A stretch of DNA of 64,000 nt. Source: Paracamarosporium sp. OC-R06-R3 (taxonomy: Eukaryota > Ascomycota > Dothideomycetes > Pleosporales > Didymosphaeriaceae). How positions within the stretch are numbered: position 1 is the first letter of the stretch; the number at the start of each line of letters is the position of its first letter. The position numbers and the translations under genes are program-made. The DNA lies in assembly GCA_019828545.1 (NCBI GenBank), contig JACVRA010000326.1, positions 1,988 through 65,987 of the forward strand, given 5' to 3'. This document shows positions 19,601-32,776 of this stretch, in pieces. The notes under the pieces are model-generated. The model had not been told where the DNA came from. It did not search any database and saw only the letters and a program-made list of their open reading frames with translations.

Positions 19601-22600
19601 AGCTTCCGTGCTGTGTGTAATGTGTAATCTACCGCATCATCGCCAACCTCCCGCAATTGATCGGAAGAAAGAAGGGTGTTTGCAACGCTGTCCATGTTGA
19701 GCTTAATCAAGCTGCTGATAAGGCCGCGCGAGTCGGTAGCGTCCAGGACGCTCGAACGGCGCATTTGGCTGCCGAAACGAGCCCCTCGAAACAGCATACT
19801 GTTGAGGCCATCTCCTTCATAATCAAACCGATCAATAGCAGATGAAAGACTAGATCCTTGATCAACACCGTAGAATGAATCGGGTTCGTCCAAGTTCTTG
19901 TAGATGGCAAGCTGCAGTTTGACAGGGAGCTTAGGCGGGTCTCGTAACACGGAAGATCTCCGAGAGATGCCTTTTGTCGTTGGTGTACCGGCGTAAGTTT
20001 CTGCAAACATTAATGCTGTGCGGAACATACCGCACGTCGTGGCAGCTTCTGAAGCTCGGAGGAAATCGATTTCTAACCACCTATCTCGATCGACTCTTGT
20101 CATCTCCTTGGGAATAGGCTGGCTACGGAGGTACAAAATCGCTTGTTGGATGCTGCGCACGTATGGCACGTGTGCCAAATCGCACTCGGAGAACCAGGCC
20201 ATTGCTGCATCGGAGATAATTCGCCGAACTCTTCTGTCTCCTTCAAATTCTTTCAGTAGGACGAGATGCATAATATACGGGAACAGCTTATCCGCCATGT
20301 GATTTATGCCAATGAGAAGATTAGGAAGCGCTCCTAACACAGGGTCTTGAGAGGCTGCACTGCATAGAGCGACTGCGAGGTCCTTGATCCACTCTGATGC
20401 TGATTTCATATACGATGTAGGAAAGGCAGTGCTCTCAAGTAATTCCCTCGGATGCTGTCGGGCGGAAAATGGCGAAAAATCTACCTTTAGTGCCTCCACA
20501 AGATGATCCGGAACGTTACGCACCACTTCATCCGCCTCGTCACGACGGAGCTGAGAGAGTCGAGATACGATTACCCGGAGTGCATCCTCTGCTAAGCTCA
20601 CATCGTTGCGATCGTCGCTGTAGAGGATGTCTATCACGTCTTGAACAATAGCTTCTCGCGAAGCTCGGCCAAGTATGTCTTTCATGCTAGCATCTTGCAA
20701 TGACCACGGATGAGAATGCGCCGTGCTTCGCTCCACGCCGCCAAAAGCACTATAAGCGCGACCTAACACTCTTGCCGCCCAACGCAAATAGCCATTACCG
20801 ACATTAGCTCGGCGGCATGAGTCCCACACAAAAGGCGCATACCCAGCAGCGTCCGCATCATTCCCAAGTATATCATCCATGGCAGTCAACGCTGGTTGGA
20901 AATCTTGGCACAATAAGTTGAGTGCGACTTCTCGAGAAGTAGTGTTCAAGAGCTTGCGACCGGATCTGACGTCCTCCAGAATTTGAAGCAGAAGCTTACT
21001 TTCTTCACTATCGCGTGTGGAGTTGCCCTGTAGACGTACCTGAGAAGCCGCTGTCGTGATAAGTTTGAAAGCGTTGATTGAATATTTATCATTTAGAGTC
21101 AAGTTTTCAGCATATCCTTTGAGTTTTGCTGTCAGCCATCTGTGGAAAACTTTCGCGGAATCCATAGAGGCCATGTACTGAGACTGTTGCGTCATAACTT
21201 TCTGGGAGGATCCGAGAAAGCTTCGCAAAGATATAAGTATGGATAGACCGATTCCAGTGACGAAGCTGAGATTCTCCATCAGGTACTTCGCTCCATTCTC
21301 AAACAAGAATTGGATTATGCCAATGGTATCTTCGGCACACTGGATATCTGTGAGGAAAGGTCTTAGTGATTGCAACGTCATCTGCAAAGGGTAGCCCTCA
21401 TATGCTACTGGACCAGCGAAAGCTACTACGATTCTGATTTTGCGAATCATGGATCGGGCGTACAAGGAGCCAAGAGCAGGGTGAATCCTGTCTAGCAGCA
21501 TCCGCATGACAAGTGTGTATGTAGCAGGGTTCCAAAAATTCGTTATGCCTCCAAACGCCCGGCGGCATAGCCGGTCAACTTGATCAGGAAGATAGAACGC
21601 AGAAAACGATGGTTCAATGCCCACATTGAAGTCTACAGATGAGTGAGAATTGTTGAGCATTTTGTTCAAGGCTTGTAGAACGGGGTCGGACGGGTTTCGC
21701 TTTTCAAGCGACTTTTTGATTCGCTCTTCATAGTCGACGGTCTGGAATAAGTACCCAAGGGCTCGTGGAAATGATCTTTGATCCAAAGATATGTGTTTGG
21801 GCCCGAGAATTTGGCTGTTTCTGTTCCTTTTATCGCTGTTGCTTGCCTGGCCGTAGTCATTCTTGCTGATGAGCTTGCAAAGCAGTTGTTCATTGCTTAA
21901 TAAATCCTTGTTGCGACCAGATCCTCTACAAGTGTCCCAAGATATGGTGTACGCAGCGGCTTTGCTTAGATTTCTTGCGAGGATCTCTGTCACTTTAATG
22001 CCAAGGTGTTGAGCTATGTAGTCGACTTCAGACTCCAAACCAAGCATCATTGCTTGTCCCACAGCTTCTGACTCAACATCACGTAGAAGATCCTCAAGTG
22101 AGTCGTAGCCAAATATTGTGTGGGGTATCTCGGCGAATTTTCGCTTCCGATCAAGCCAGGTGAAGATAAGTTGGGGAGCAAACAGTCGAAACAAGGACAT
22201 AGAATCGTTCATGTTCTTGGCATGCGCAACTTCAGTTATACAGTAGCTTGCATGCTGCGCTGCTGCCGTCACTACTCCAGCGGTGGCAAAGATACGGTAT
22301 ACGCACTGCCTGAGAAGAGTATGCCAGCGTGATGCGAGTTTAGACAAAACAAGCAGGCGAATTGCAATCCCTTCTAAATCTTCGCCGTCTCCAGGAAGGT
22401 GACTGTCAACATCCTGCAAGATATCATCGTGGGTAGATAGAGTCCAAACCTCGAATATGGTGGGTAGCTTTTTGGCGATGTGATATTTGACGGTCATCTC
22501 GCCCCTTGATAAGAGCTGAAAAAGTCTTGTACGTACTGATGGTGATCTCGAGTCATCCGAAAGACTATAGTACCGCAGCATGCCGTGTAAGAAATCCGCG

Positions 22601-25600
22601 ACACATTTTTGAAGGCTGGGAGATACGCGAACACCGCTTCGCTCCATATCCTTGGTGTAATATTCGTACAGAGCCTTTGTTTGCTCTTTAATATCTTGTG
22701 ATTCCTGATCTGCGGCTGTAGAACTCCATACTTGTGTCATTCCGATCAAAGATTCCACCATCATGCAATTCGATACTTCTGATGTGTTATATTCTCGTGC
22801 AGCTGGATCAATCAAAGCTTCCATAAGCCTTTCTAAAAACTTGAGGCAATCAGCTGCAGATATGTAAAAGCGGCCACATAGTAGGCTTTGCACCAGCTGT
22901 CTAGATCGAAGTAAGTCGGACTGGGATTTGCAGACTAAATGCTCAATGAACTCTGAAGATACAGTGTTTTGCTCATCCTCAAGCGTATCAGGCACCGATG
23001 AGATCAGGTGTAGATAAGTAGCGCAGCATGCATATAGCGCACCAGCTTCTCCACGTGCCTCGATGTCGTGGCGTGGCACATCTATCTCATGTCCCGATAT
23101 ACCACTGGTAATTTGTGAGTCGGGGCTGTCGTCGATGTCCATAAAATCTTCATTCTCAGCGTAAAAGGATTGCTTCATCTCCTGTCTACTCCCAAGAGCG
23201 CGAGACAAGTGGGTTGCCAAGAACAACACACCGGCCTCGCGAAAGACGGTTTTGGAGAGGGTATCCAGAGAGTGAATATCAGGGAGACTTGTAGCACACG
23301 TCTCAAGAACTGCCTCCATCTTGTATTGCTCGGTCTGATTTTTGGCGAGTAAGTGAGCTAGTGACTGCGCGATCTTTTCTGTAGCAATATCCAAAGCAGC
23401 TACTGGACGGTTACTACGCTCAAGCAAAGCGCTCAGTGCCGCCGTGACAATGCAAAAGTTCGTGATGACGCGCCACATGTTCGAGGTTATCCCCTGTGGG
23501 TTTTGCTGTGACATGTCTTTCCATCGTGACCTAGTCTTTTCCAACTCACCCACGCAGAAATCCACTATACGGCTCTCGAGCTGTATGGCATGACTTGATG
23601 GCGTAGAACCGACAATCCCAGACAAGGATACTGAGTCAGTTCTGAAACCACGCTGTGGCTCCAGGAGAAGGAGGTAACTCGAGAGGTCAGCGAAAGTGTC
23701 TATTCGCAGACATGCCTGGGCTATGGGGCCAAGCGTTTGAAAAGTCGAAGCCTTCACCGGGTTGAAAGACCGATCAAGGCAAGCGTGTAACAGAGCGAGG
23801 ATGTCACGGGCATCACAATGATGTGCATTGAGAGAGGTAGATGTTCGCTCCGCCCACATGTCTGTTTGTATTGTGAGTTGAGCCATGATGAACTGATTAG
23901 GGCGCTTACGAGGGGACCATTTGCCAAAGAGCCAATTGAGAACCTTCTCAGCAGTCGTATCGTAGTTAGTAGGATTCTCTCTGACTCTCTCACGGATTAA
24001 AGTGATCATCAAAGCCACGCTTGTTTCTGTAAGCAAAGCGGGACCACTGAGTTCAATTGAAAACAGCAGGTTTTGTACGCTAGCAGAAACAATCGAGAAT
24101 GTAATGACTTCAAGCTTCAGCAGCACGTTCATCAGATGACAAGCTGCACGGCACGAAGATATGGACGCGACAGCTCGAGATGCAGATTGCCAAACTGCCG
24201 ACCAGTAGGGCCTCAGTACAGGCCTCGTGGCACACTTTTGGAAAGCCGTCCTGTTCGAGTAAGGATTTGTCTAGTCGACTGAGAAATGTAACTTACGCTG
24301 CCAGTGTTATCATGGCCCAGGAAGAGTGCACGGGATTTTCAGCCGAGATGAATATGGTTAGCTTCGCTAGTAGAGCCGCAATCTGGTCCTCATCAAGCGG
24401 GCCTTCCTGTACCATGAACGCAAGGACTTGCAGGGCGGACCGTTTGGCATTAGAACGTTGCTCTGAGACGTGGCGAAGATACTCGTGAAAAAGGTGGGTG
24501 ATGCGAGGTCGTTTTATCGCTATTTCATCATCGTATTCCTTATCTTGGGCCAGTGTGCGCTTTCTGTCGTCTAACATAGCGGATAGCCTTGCGATAGTCG
24601 CAACCGTAGCCCACAGAGCCTCATAACGAACATTCCCAGTGTCCATGGAGAATGTGTGTGTTGACAGAGGGTGAGAGTTGGCAAGTACTCCCCCTACCTT
24701 GCGAAAACAAAGATAATCCTCGTCAAGAAACTGATGGCTTGTTGTTTCCTGTCTGCGTCTGTACTCGCTATACATTGCTTCAACGACTGCCTCCAAATCG
24801 AGACTAAGTGTATCATCACGGCCCTTCGCAAGGAGGTGGCGAAGGTGAGCTTCGGTGTAGGTTAGGGTGATGATGACCTCGTCCCTTATAGCGGGATCGG
24901 ACCACAATAATTTCAGCAGCGGCAGGAGATCCCGAATGACTTGTTCACTACGTTGCGATTTGGACAATGTGATGCGAGGTAAGATGGCATTGATTGCTGT
25001 AAGTGCGGCAGCATTGCCACGGCCCGCCTTCTTCTGGAGAAAAGTGATGAGGGCGTCAAGAATAGCGTCTGCGCTCGCTAGAACAGGGGCATTGGAAGCC
25101 TTGACGAGCAGGTGCAGGCATTGGACTAGGTCTTCAGCTGTATGAGTCTGCTCATCGGTATAACGTTTGCTCCGAGAGAAGGTCCCTCGCGGAGTGGCTC
25201 TTGGTGCACTGTCAGTGCCTCGCAGACTGGGTCTCGGTGCGCCGTCAGTGGAGTCGAAAGGAGTTGGAGCACGGCTTGAAATCGCCGTGTTCCAGCTATC
25301 CTGTGGCCCTTCTTCTGATCCGGAGAGGATGGTGATCAGAGAGTCAATGCAAAACTTGACCGTGCTATCCCAACAGTCCTGTGACATGCGTTCGACATGG
25401 GGCTGGTATTCCAACAGGGCACGGAGGGCTTTTGGGAGGTCGTCTGCTAGATGCTCCAGAAAAGTCCCATCTCTCTCGGGCAGCAGCTCGATGATGGTTT
25501 CCACTATCAGCTCGACGGTCGTGGTCTTGATGGTGCGCAGGGCCGAGTTGATAACGTGGCGGAGAGCATTAGCTGCCAGCCGGAGGAGCTCTGCGTGAGT

Positions 25601-25885
25601 TTTGGTCGACCTGGGCGCCTTGCTTATGCTGTGGTAGTAGGATGACCGCTCATCGCGCATGCACTGGAAGAGCGTCTCGCACAGCGCTAGGTACGCCTTG
25701 TTCGTGATGGTCTCGAGGCTCGCTTTCCCGTGGTTGTGCTTCAGGATATGGACAAGGTCCTTGAGGCCGGCTGTGCGTTCCTTGACTCTTGTCGTTGCGA
25801 TCAGGACTGCCTACGGTTAGCACCGTGCGACAGCATCTTGCGCGCCTGTCTCACCCTTCGCGTCCTGGATGCTCGTGACGCCCAT
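16627..25885 (-). CDS. TEL1: Serine/threonine-protein kinase Tel1 (ATM orthologue)
   Basis: Nuclear PI3-kinase-like protein kinase that senses DNA double-strand breaks and short telomeres. I assemble six exons (5' to 3'): 25885-25855, 25806-24297, 24250-19295, 19242-18852, 18805-17714 and 17661-16627, giving about 3,004 residues. The first exon holds only ten codons ([10 protein letters not shown]). Across the junction the Tel1 N-terminal TAN motif appears ([20 protein letters not shown]). A HEAT-repeat solenoid and FAT region follow. Kinase motifs lie in the last exons: [17 protein letters not shown] spans an intron, the catalytic loop GLGDRHCHN is near residue 2810 and VHIDLG follows. A short low-complexity insertion precedes the FATC end, [15 protein letters not shown]. 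The acceptor of the second intron (24251-24296) was chosen because only it restores the frame to SVWQ-like sequence ending [14 protein letters not shown]. It is divergent from NUP192. Confidence 0.9.
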
Positions 25886-26193
25886 GCTAACGGCCGCTCG
25901 CAGTTCACTCGCAGTGCGGTGAGAAGCATTGCCCGGCTCCTAGCGGGCAGACCGAGCGCATGTAGAGGGGCGCATGGCTCGGAAAACGTCGCGTGCGACC
26001 TGGGCGCTGCTGCGGAGGAGATGCGGAGGTGAATGTTGTGCCAAGCGACAAGGGTCGGCAGGGAAAGCGCGCCCGAGCTCTCAGCAAGCGCGTCGAGGAA
26101 ACTTTGAACTGCCCGCCCGCAACGTCCACCACAACCGACCCGCCAATCGCCCCGCTGCGCGCATGATGCGCAGAGCCTCCTTACACATCCCCC
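25886..26193. promoter_or_regulatory. Divergent promoter, TEL1 / NUP192
   Basis: 308 bases between start codons on opposite strands. GC-rich, no TATA box seen. It must hold both core promoters. Confidence 0.5.
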
Positions 26194-29100
26194 ATGGCTG
26201 ACGACGGAAGCCTCCAAGCCCTCGAGGCGCTGCACCGCGACCTGTGCGCCCTCATCGGCAACCGCCTGACCGCGCTCGACCGTCTGCGCCAGAACCTGGA
26301 GGATCACCTCGACAACTTCAAGGCGCTCGTGCACAAAAAGGGAAAGAATGATCAGAGCAGGAAGGCGCTGAGCTCGGGTACGCCCGCCCGCCCGCCGTCA
26401 TATGCATGGAAGGAGCGACGCTGATGTTATGGTGTAGGCAAGATCACGATTGACGGAGAAGAGTATGAAGTAAACGACGAGTTCAAGCAGGAAGCGCTCA
26501 ATGTTGCCGAAGAGCTGGATCTGGACGAGCTCGAAGCCGCTGCATGTTTCATGGGCGCCCAGCAAGAGGCACAGGACCTTGACCGCCCGCAGGCGCAGAC
26601 TGCCATTATCCGCTTCCATCGCCGCCGTGAATACGTCCTACTTTGCTTACGCATCCTGATGAAGGCCGCGCTTGACAGCGGCGAAGATGAAATCGCAGAC
26701 CTACCAACGCTGCAAATGGCCGTCGAGATCATCGTGGGCGTGTTGGGCACAAACAACTATGCGCCGGCATACCAGTTCTGGGCAAAGTGCTTGGACAGCA
26801 TGGGCGATATCGAAAAATGGCTTCACAGGATTGCCGAGCGACTGCAGAGTGCTCAAGTCGTTGGCCAGGCTCAATCCGCGAGCTTCAACGAGGTAATGAC
26901 ATATCAGCTGCAGAGTCTCACCCGCCAGCACGAAAATCTCGCCGCCATCTGTACCCACATGATCAAGCAGGGCTTTGCAAACATGGAAAATCTCAAGGCA
27001 CTCCTCGTTCGAATGAAGACTATCGACAAGCATGACCTCATAACCATTCACTACGTGCCAGTCGTGATCCGCCTGATTTCACACGTAGCGTCGGAAGCAA
27101 ACACTGTGACCAAGGAAGCGAGATCATTCCACAGTTCGTTGCTTGCTGCCAGGGACAATGAACCATGGGCGCTGCGCAGTCTTCATGCAGCGACGTTGGC
27201 TTGGTGGCTGGCCGAGTATAGTGGGCGATACACCGATCCGAACCAGCAAGACGTTGATCTTAACGGTGTAAACTTCGAGCACGAGGCTATAGCTCGCTCT
27301 GAAGCTTTCATGCGTACTCTGGACGATGGCGCGTTTCACTTCATGCTCTCGTTCAGCCAAGACGTTCGGCCAACGCGTTGGTATGATCCGCAGAAGACGA
27401 GTATGATCTCTTCACTCTTACAGGATGCGGCTGTATTGGCCCCTGAGTCACCCCAGCCAGAAGAATTCTTTCGGATACTCGTTACAGAACAGTTGCAATA
27501 CTTTGTGGATTCCTTCATCACAAACATGCCAGATACATTACGGAAATTGAAAGCGGAAGAAGATGACCAGCGGAGACGCTTGCAATTACACTTCCAACAG
27601 TCTACGACAGAGTATCCTCTGCATCTTGAGAGGTTCCTTGTTATCGTCTCGTACGCGTATGATGGCTCGCCGGATGCTGCCGAGGACTTTTGGTCAGATA
27701 AGGAAAGCAATCTCTATGGTTTCCTCCAATGGGCCGCAAAACGTCAACCCACGCCGCGGATTGCTATGTTTTGCGAAATGCTACGTGCAATCTCTACCGG
27801 AAATGCTAACGCCGACTCTGCGCATCGATTTTTGTTAGAGGAAGGTGTGTCGTCTACTGGCAAGATTCGAAGGACTAGCTCTTTAAGCTACACACACATA
27901 TTCAGCGAACTGATTGAATTCCAAATCAATATCCACGAGCCGAAGAAGACCATGCAAGCTAGCCTGTATGCCCCGTCACAGCACGCGGTAGATCAGATTG
28001 TGGAGCCTGAAAGCGCAACGATGCTCGAGAGTTATCTGCGTTTGCTCGCTCATCTCTGTCGTGAGTCCGTCTTAGCGCGCCACTATCTATTAGAGCATCA
28101 AGAGTACAATTTGGCAGGTATATGCTTCGGTTTGTGCACTGACAAAGTTGTCACTGGTCTTCGGGCAGCCGCATTTGACGCGACATCGGCTTTGCTTGTT
28201 GGCAAGGGTAAGGAGCGTTCAACTACAATATGGAATGCTCTTGATGATTGGACTGTCTCCGGTTTCTATGTAAGCTCGAAACAGACCAGCTCTTTGAATT
28301 TGGTACCCCGCGACGAGTTCTGGACCACCCTTGCCGATGGCTATGACGAGTCTATCGCGTTCATCCGCCTTTTACAGGCGTTAGTGGAGCCATACCCAGA
28401 TAACGAAACATTGAACGACAGTCTTCCGTTCCCAGAAACATTGGGTTCAAATCGACGTATCCCTGGCATCGAGAACTATATCGATTTTGTCATGCACCAA
28501 GTATTTGCAGAACGAAGCCTGGAAGTACAAGAGCCATTGCAGCGTCATGTATTGAGATGGACCTGCTTGAGATTCATGGTTACTTGCTTGCAGACTTTCA
28601 ACGAGAACCTCGTCGTCTTTGCCAACAAGTCAAACATTCCTGTTGACGACGTCATCGAAACTTCATCCTTGGCTGTGTATGTTACCCTGCATCCTTTCAC
28701 GAGGGTAATGGAATGGCTTTTCAACGATAGAGTCATCAAAGCTCTTTTCGCGTCGTCTCACCACAATGTTGCCGACATCGATGCGACTCCTACAGATTCA
28801 CCGCTGGTTCAATCATTGATGTTGAGCATAGAAGTTATGGATCTCGTCATGAAGCTGCAGGCTACTTATTTGGACATAGTGCGCCCACTGTTAAAACAAC
28901 AAACTTCTATGCAGCGTACGCCGGTCTCGAATCTCTCACTTGCCTCATTCGAAGATGCTGTTCTCAACAATCTCCAAATCATTGTCGATCTTGGCCTTTA
29001 CTGCGGAACCGGTCACGAGGCGCTTACCATCGCCTCTCTTCAACTTTTAGAGAAAATGGCGTCATCGCGAAAGCTTGCCGTATCTCCAGCCGGCTTTGGT

Positions 29101-31315
29101 CAACGCACTGGCCGTAGCAAGATCGTTGGCATTCTTGAAAAAGACAATGAAGCAGAACGTATCGGACGCTCGTTGTCAACCCTCTTAAAGTATAATGTGG
29201 ACGAACTTGACGCTCTGCAAGAAGCCCCAGGTTACATTATTAAACTCCGGATTCTTGAATTCCTCAACAGCTGCCTTATTGCTGTGTCTCAGCGGCCTAC
29301 GATTGCCCATATTCTTCTTGGCTTGTCCTGCGAGAATAACACGGTCAGGGTTGCTCCTGACAGTCTGTTCGAGAATGAAAATTCGCTTTTCCATGCGATA
29401 CTACTCCTTGCGTATCATTATCCTGCTGAGGATGGTGGCAACTACATTGCGTGGATGTCCGTTATCAAGACTAAGTGCTGGGAGATCCTTCAAAGGCTGT
29501 GGAGATCACCTTTGACCAGCGCTATCATCATGGAGCAGATGCGGGAATTTGGCATGCCCTTTGAGGAAGCGATCCGCGCTCAACTTATTGACCTACGTAC
29601 TCCCTGGGATGGAATGTCACTTCAGCAGGGCCTTGAAGACGTTGCGGAGGGCGGAACGTCATCATTCTTTATCGGCCAGCCTGCTCTTGCTCTTCAACTT
29701 TTTCTCCAGCGCCGTGCCGCGTTTCTGGATTACGAATCCCGAGAGTTGCGATACAGCGTGAAGGAAGGGTTGTTTAGCTTGAAATCAAGGATTCAGTCCC
29801 TTCTCCTTGGTACAGCTATTCGACCAGGTGAAGATCCAGTACGGACCGCTGATATCTTCAATCTGTTCGACTTTATGGAATTCACTTATCCAGAGCTGGG
29901 TGAAATGCAACACGATTTTTTTGACGGAGTCAATTTGGCATCCTGTCAAGAAGAAAAGGACGGCGTTTCAACGTACTCGATACCTCTTTTAGAACAGGTC
30001 ATGCTGCTGAAGATGAAATTCTGGAAGAGGTTTGAAGGTCTGGAGGGCGAGGAAGAGATCAAGAGGATACAAGAGGGTGACATGTTGCTCGAACTCTTCG
30101 AGGATTGGAACCGCCGCGCACAACTCGCTCAATATCATAAAGATATCCTACAATCTTGGGTTCAGCTGTTGATGGTCACACTTCATGCATGTGAGTTTGA
30201 AGACAGTGAACGAACAGGTTTTGTTCTCCGAGCTTTACAAGTCATCCTTCCTAAGCTTGAGCTTTCCTATGGAACGGACCTCTACACGGCATTACAATTA
30301 GCAAGTCTTGCCGAGACACTCATCGAGAAGGTCGATCTCAAGTCCACCGCATTCGAGAAGACGAGGAACGGTGATTTAGCAAATGATCGTTTCTCGCAGC
30401 TCTTCCGTGCGGCTCTGACAGGCATCTATAGTCCTATATCAACATCCGAGCTCCGGGAGTATTGTTACCAGATATGTTTTCGATACATCAACGGCACTTT
30501 CGAAAAGGCTACTCGGGGCTCTCTGCTTGGACGACATACACTAAAGACAGTTAAGAACTGCGGCAGCCAACTTTTGGAGGTAATTTGTGACGATGCATAC
30601 AGCGGCCATGGCACATGTCGTGTCTCAGCTTTACTCCTACTCAACGCGCTTGTCGCGGTGGCTACTCGCCAGGAGTCCAAATACATGCTGGACACATTCG
30701 ACTCACTAAACTTTACCGGCGTGCTTGTCGACAATATTAAGCACATACCCGAGGAACTTAAAGCGGCTGCTGGACCTCAGGTACCTGCACTACTGTCCTA
30801 CTACGACGCGAGTCTTGCACTCCTCCTCAGGATCTGCCAAACCCATGTGGGCGCCACCTCAGTACTCAACGCAGGCCTATTCCCCTCCACTCGCGAGTCG
30901 CGCATCTTCGATGTGGATCCAGACATTGGTCTTGAGTTCGACGACCCTAACGCGCTGAAGAAGTATTACGAGCTTATGTTAGCTGTGCTGCGCGTCATCA
31001 ATGCTGCGGTGCTTGCGCGCGGGCGCCAGAATGATCAGACGGTGTTCGCGGCTCGCGAATTCCTCAAGGAGAGCAGACATAGTATGGTAGCCATCTTCAA
31101 GAGAAGTGTTAATGTCGGTGCAGGGGTGGGACAGGACGGTGTTTTAGTCAAGGATTTGAGCGAATTAGTCGATTGCTTTACAGTGCTGGTGGAGGTGACG
31201 GGTTTTTTGGAGGTATGTGTATCCTGACGTGACTTAACAGGTCCAGTTGCTGACTGAGAAACAGTTTGAAGATTCATCAAGCCAGAAGAGAGCGAGGCAG
31301 AATATGTTTTCGTAG
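26194..31315 (+). CDS. NUP192: Nucleoporin Nup192 (Nup205 orthologue)
   Basis: Large alpha-solenoid scaffold of the nuclear pore inner ring, binding Nic96 and Nup53-type partners. Exons 26194-26377, 26438-31212 and 31241-31315 give about 1,677 residues; yeast Nup192 is 1,683. The N-terminus, MADDGSLQALEALHRDLCAL, and the block CCFMGAQQEAQDLDRP with REYVLLCLRILMKAA downstream (near residues 90-130) match the family. The rest is helical throughout, with no membrane segment. The 3' intron is only 28 bases if the donor at 31213 is used; a donor at 31195 would give 46 bases and remove six residues (VTGFLE). I prefer the longer protein because that block looks conserved, but the choice is open. Divergent from TEL1. 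Confidence 0.9.
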
Positions 31316-31959
31316 TACGTACACAGTAGCAGCGCGGATGGGTCAGAGTTAAGGGGTTTGCTCTGCCGAAAGCATTCATGTTATCGTACTTGATTATCCT
31401 AAATACGCTCTAAACTTGTCTGGCTCTCCCGCATTCTAGTCTCTCGTATTCTGCTTCCTGTTTCGGGTTTCTAGATTATCTTTTCCGACCAGAAGTCCCC
31501 CCCAAAACAATAGAGCTGCTTACTCAACCCTTGTTGCAGCACCACAGCCAGAGGTTTAGATATACATGGAACCACTGCCATTTCGGTGTCTCCAAACTGA
31601 TATATGACACGTAGATGCAACGGTGTGCTGCTGGATAGATCAAGATCACGGCAGATGGGCTTGATGCGTCGTGACACTGCATGCGTGGAGAATCGGGGGC
31701 TTTGAGGGGCATTCGCGAAGACGGTGATGGAACACACGAGGGAAAAGGTGGTGACATGAGGTTGCGTGTATGATGGTAAGGGCACCTGGAAGTTTATGTT
31801 TGGCATTTGGTTGTTCATTGTCACAGTAAACTGTATCGAAAGTTTTATCCATCCTTGCACCAACTACCAGATGTGTTGAAAAAGGTTAGATGGTGGCCGC
31901 AAACTTTGTCAATTCTTGGACTGATGATATACACGTTACGTTTTTGCAAGAGTGACAGC
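31316..31959. other. Convergent intergenic region, NUP192 / GCV3
   Basis: 3' regions of two convergent genes. Open frames on the minus strand (31471-31863) have no family features. Nothing else seen. Confidence 0.5.
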
Positions 31960-32572
31960 TCAAGCGTCCTCTGTGAAGGAAGCGTACTCGTCCTTGCTCA
32001 TCAGCTTGCCCTCAGGCTCACCGCTGATGGCAATCTTGGCAATCCAGCTGTCGCCCTCGGGATCCTTGTTCAGGTTGCCAGGCTTCTCTTCCAGCGCGTT
32101 GTTGACCTCGGTGACGGTGCCACCAATAGGGCTAAGGATGTCAGAGGCAGACTTGACCGACTCGACGGCGCCAATGGCCTCGCCGGCGGCGACTTCGAGA
32201 TCGACCTGAGGAAGCTCGACGTAGACGACGTCGCCAAGGGCCTTTGCGGCGTACTCGGAGATGCCGAGTGTGACTGGGCGGCGCGTTAGCATGCGATTGC
32301 AGCGAAACAGCAACGCGGCGTACACGTCTTGCCGTCGGCAGAGGCCTTGATCCACTCGTGATCCTCAGTGTACTGCTTCTCCCTCACTGCGCAGCCATCA
32401 GCAACACTGGTCAAACCGTGCCGGGGCGGGCAGGCGTACGTTGCGCAGACACCGTGAATAGCCGCTGGGGGACGCTGGGCCGCTGCCACTGGCAGGCAAA
32501 AGGCGACTGCCTGCGGGCGGCAGACGAGGTCAATTGGCGGGCGGCGCGGGCGACGGAGAGGCGGGCGGCCAT
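31960..32572 (-). CDS. GCV3: Glycine cleavage system H protein, mitochondrial
   Basis: Lipoyl carrier that shuttles the aminomethyl group between the P, T and L proteins of the glycine decarboxylase complex in the mitochondrial matrix. Three exons: 32572-32440, 32386-32324 and 32273-31960, giving 169 residues. The first exon is an Arg/Ala/Ser-rich presequence (MAARLSVARAARQLTSSAAR). The mature part has KQYTEDHEWIKA, then after the second intron LGISEYAAKALGDVVYVELP and the lipoylation motif AVESVKSASDILSP with the modified lysine. Both introns begin GTACGC. The second donor was chosen so that DGKT/FTLGISEYA stays in frame. Divergent from the bS6m gene with 204 bases between starts. Confidence 0.92.
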
Positions 32573-32776
32573 GTTGCGTACGGTACGAGGCGTGGGCGTA
32601 AGTGGGAAGAGAGGAAGAGGAAGGAAAGAGAGCCGTGGTGAGCGTGCGTGGAGCGGCGGGATGCGAGCTCTGGCGCTAGCATGGGGCTGCTACCCCGAAC
32701 GGGCAAAATGTACCAGCAACAATCTTCACTCCTCCGCAAACACACCGCACCTCGACGCGCCCGCCCGCCCGCCACG
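32573..32776. promoter_or_regulatory. Divergent promoter of two mitochondrial genes
   Basis: 204 bases between the starts of the H-protein gene (-) and the bS6m gene (+). Rich in purines on the plus strand near 32600-32640. Short enough that regulatory elements are probably shared. Confidence 0.5.

Noticed and set aside
24131..24250. Frameshift mutation in TEL1
   Set aside because: An apparent extra C in a GAGGCCC run is explained without any mutation by using the acceptor TCGAACAG at 24251.
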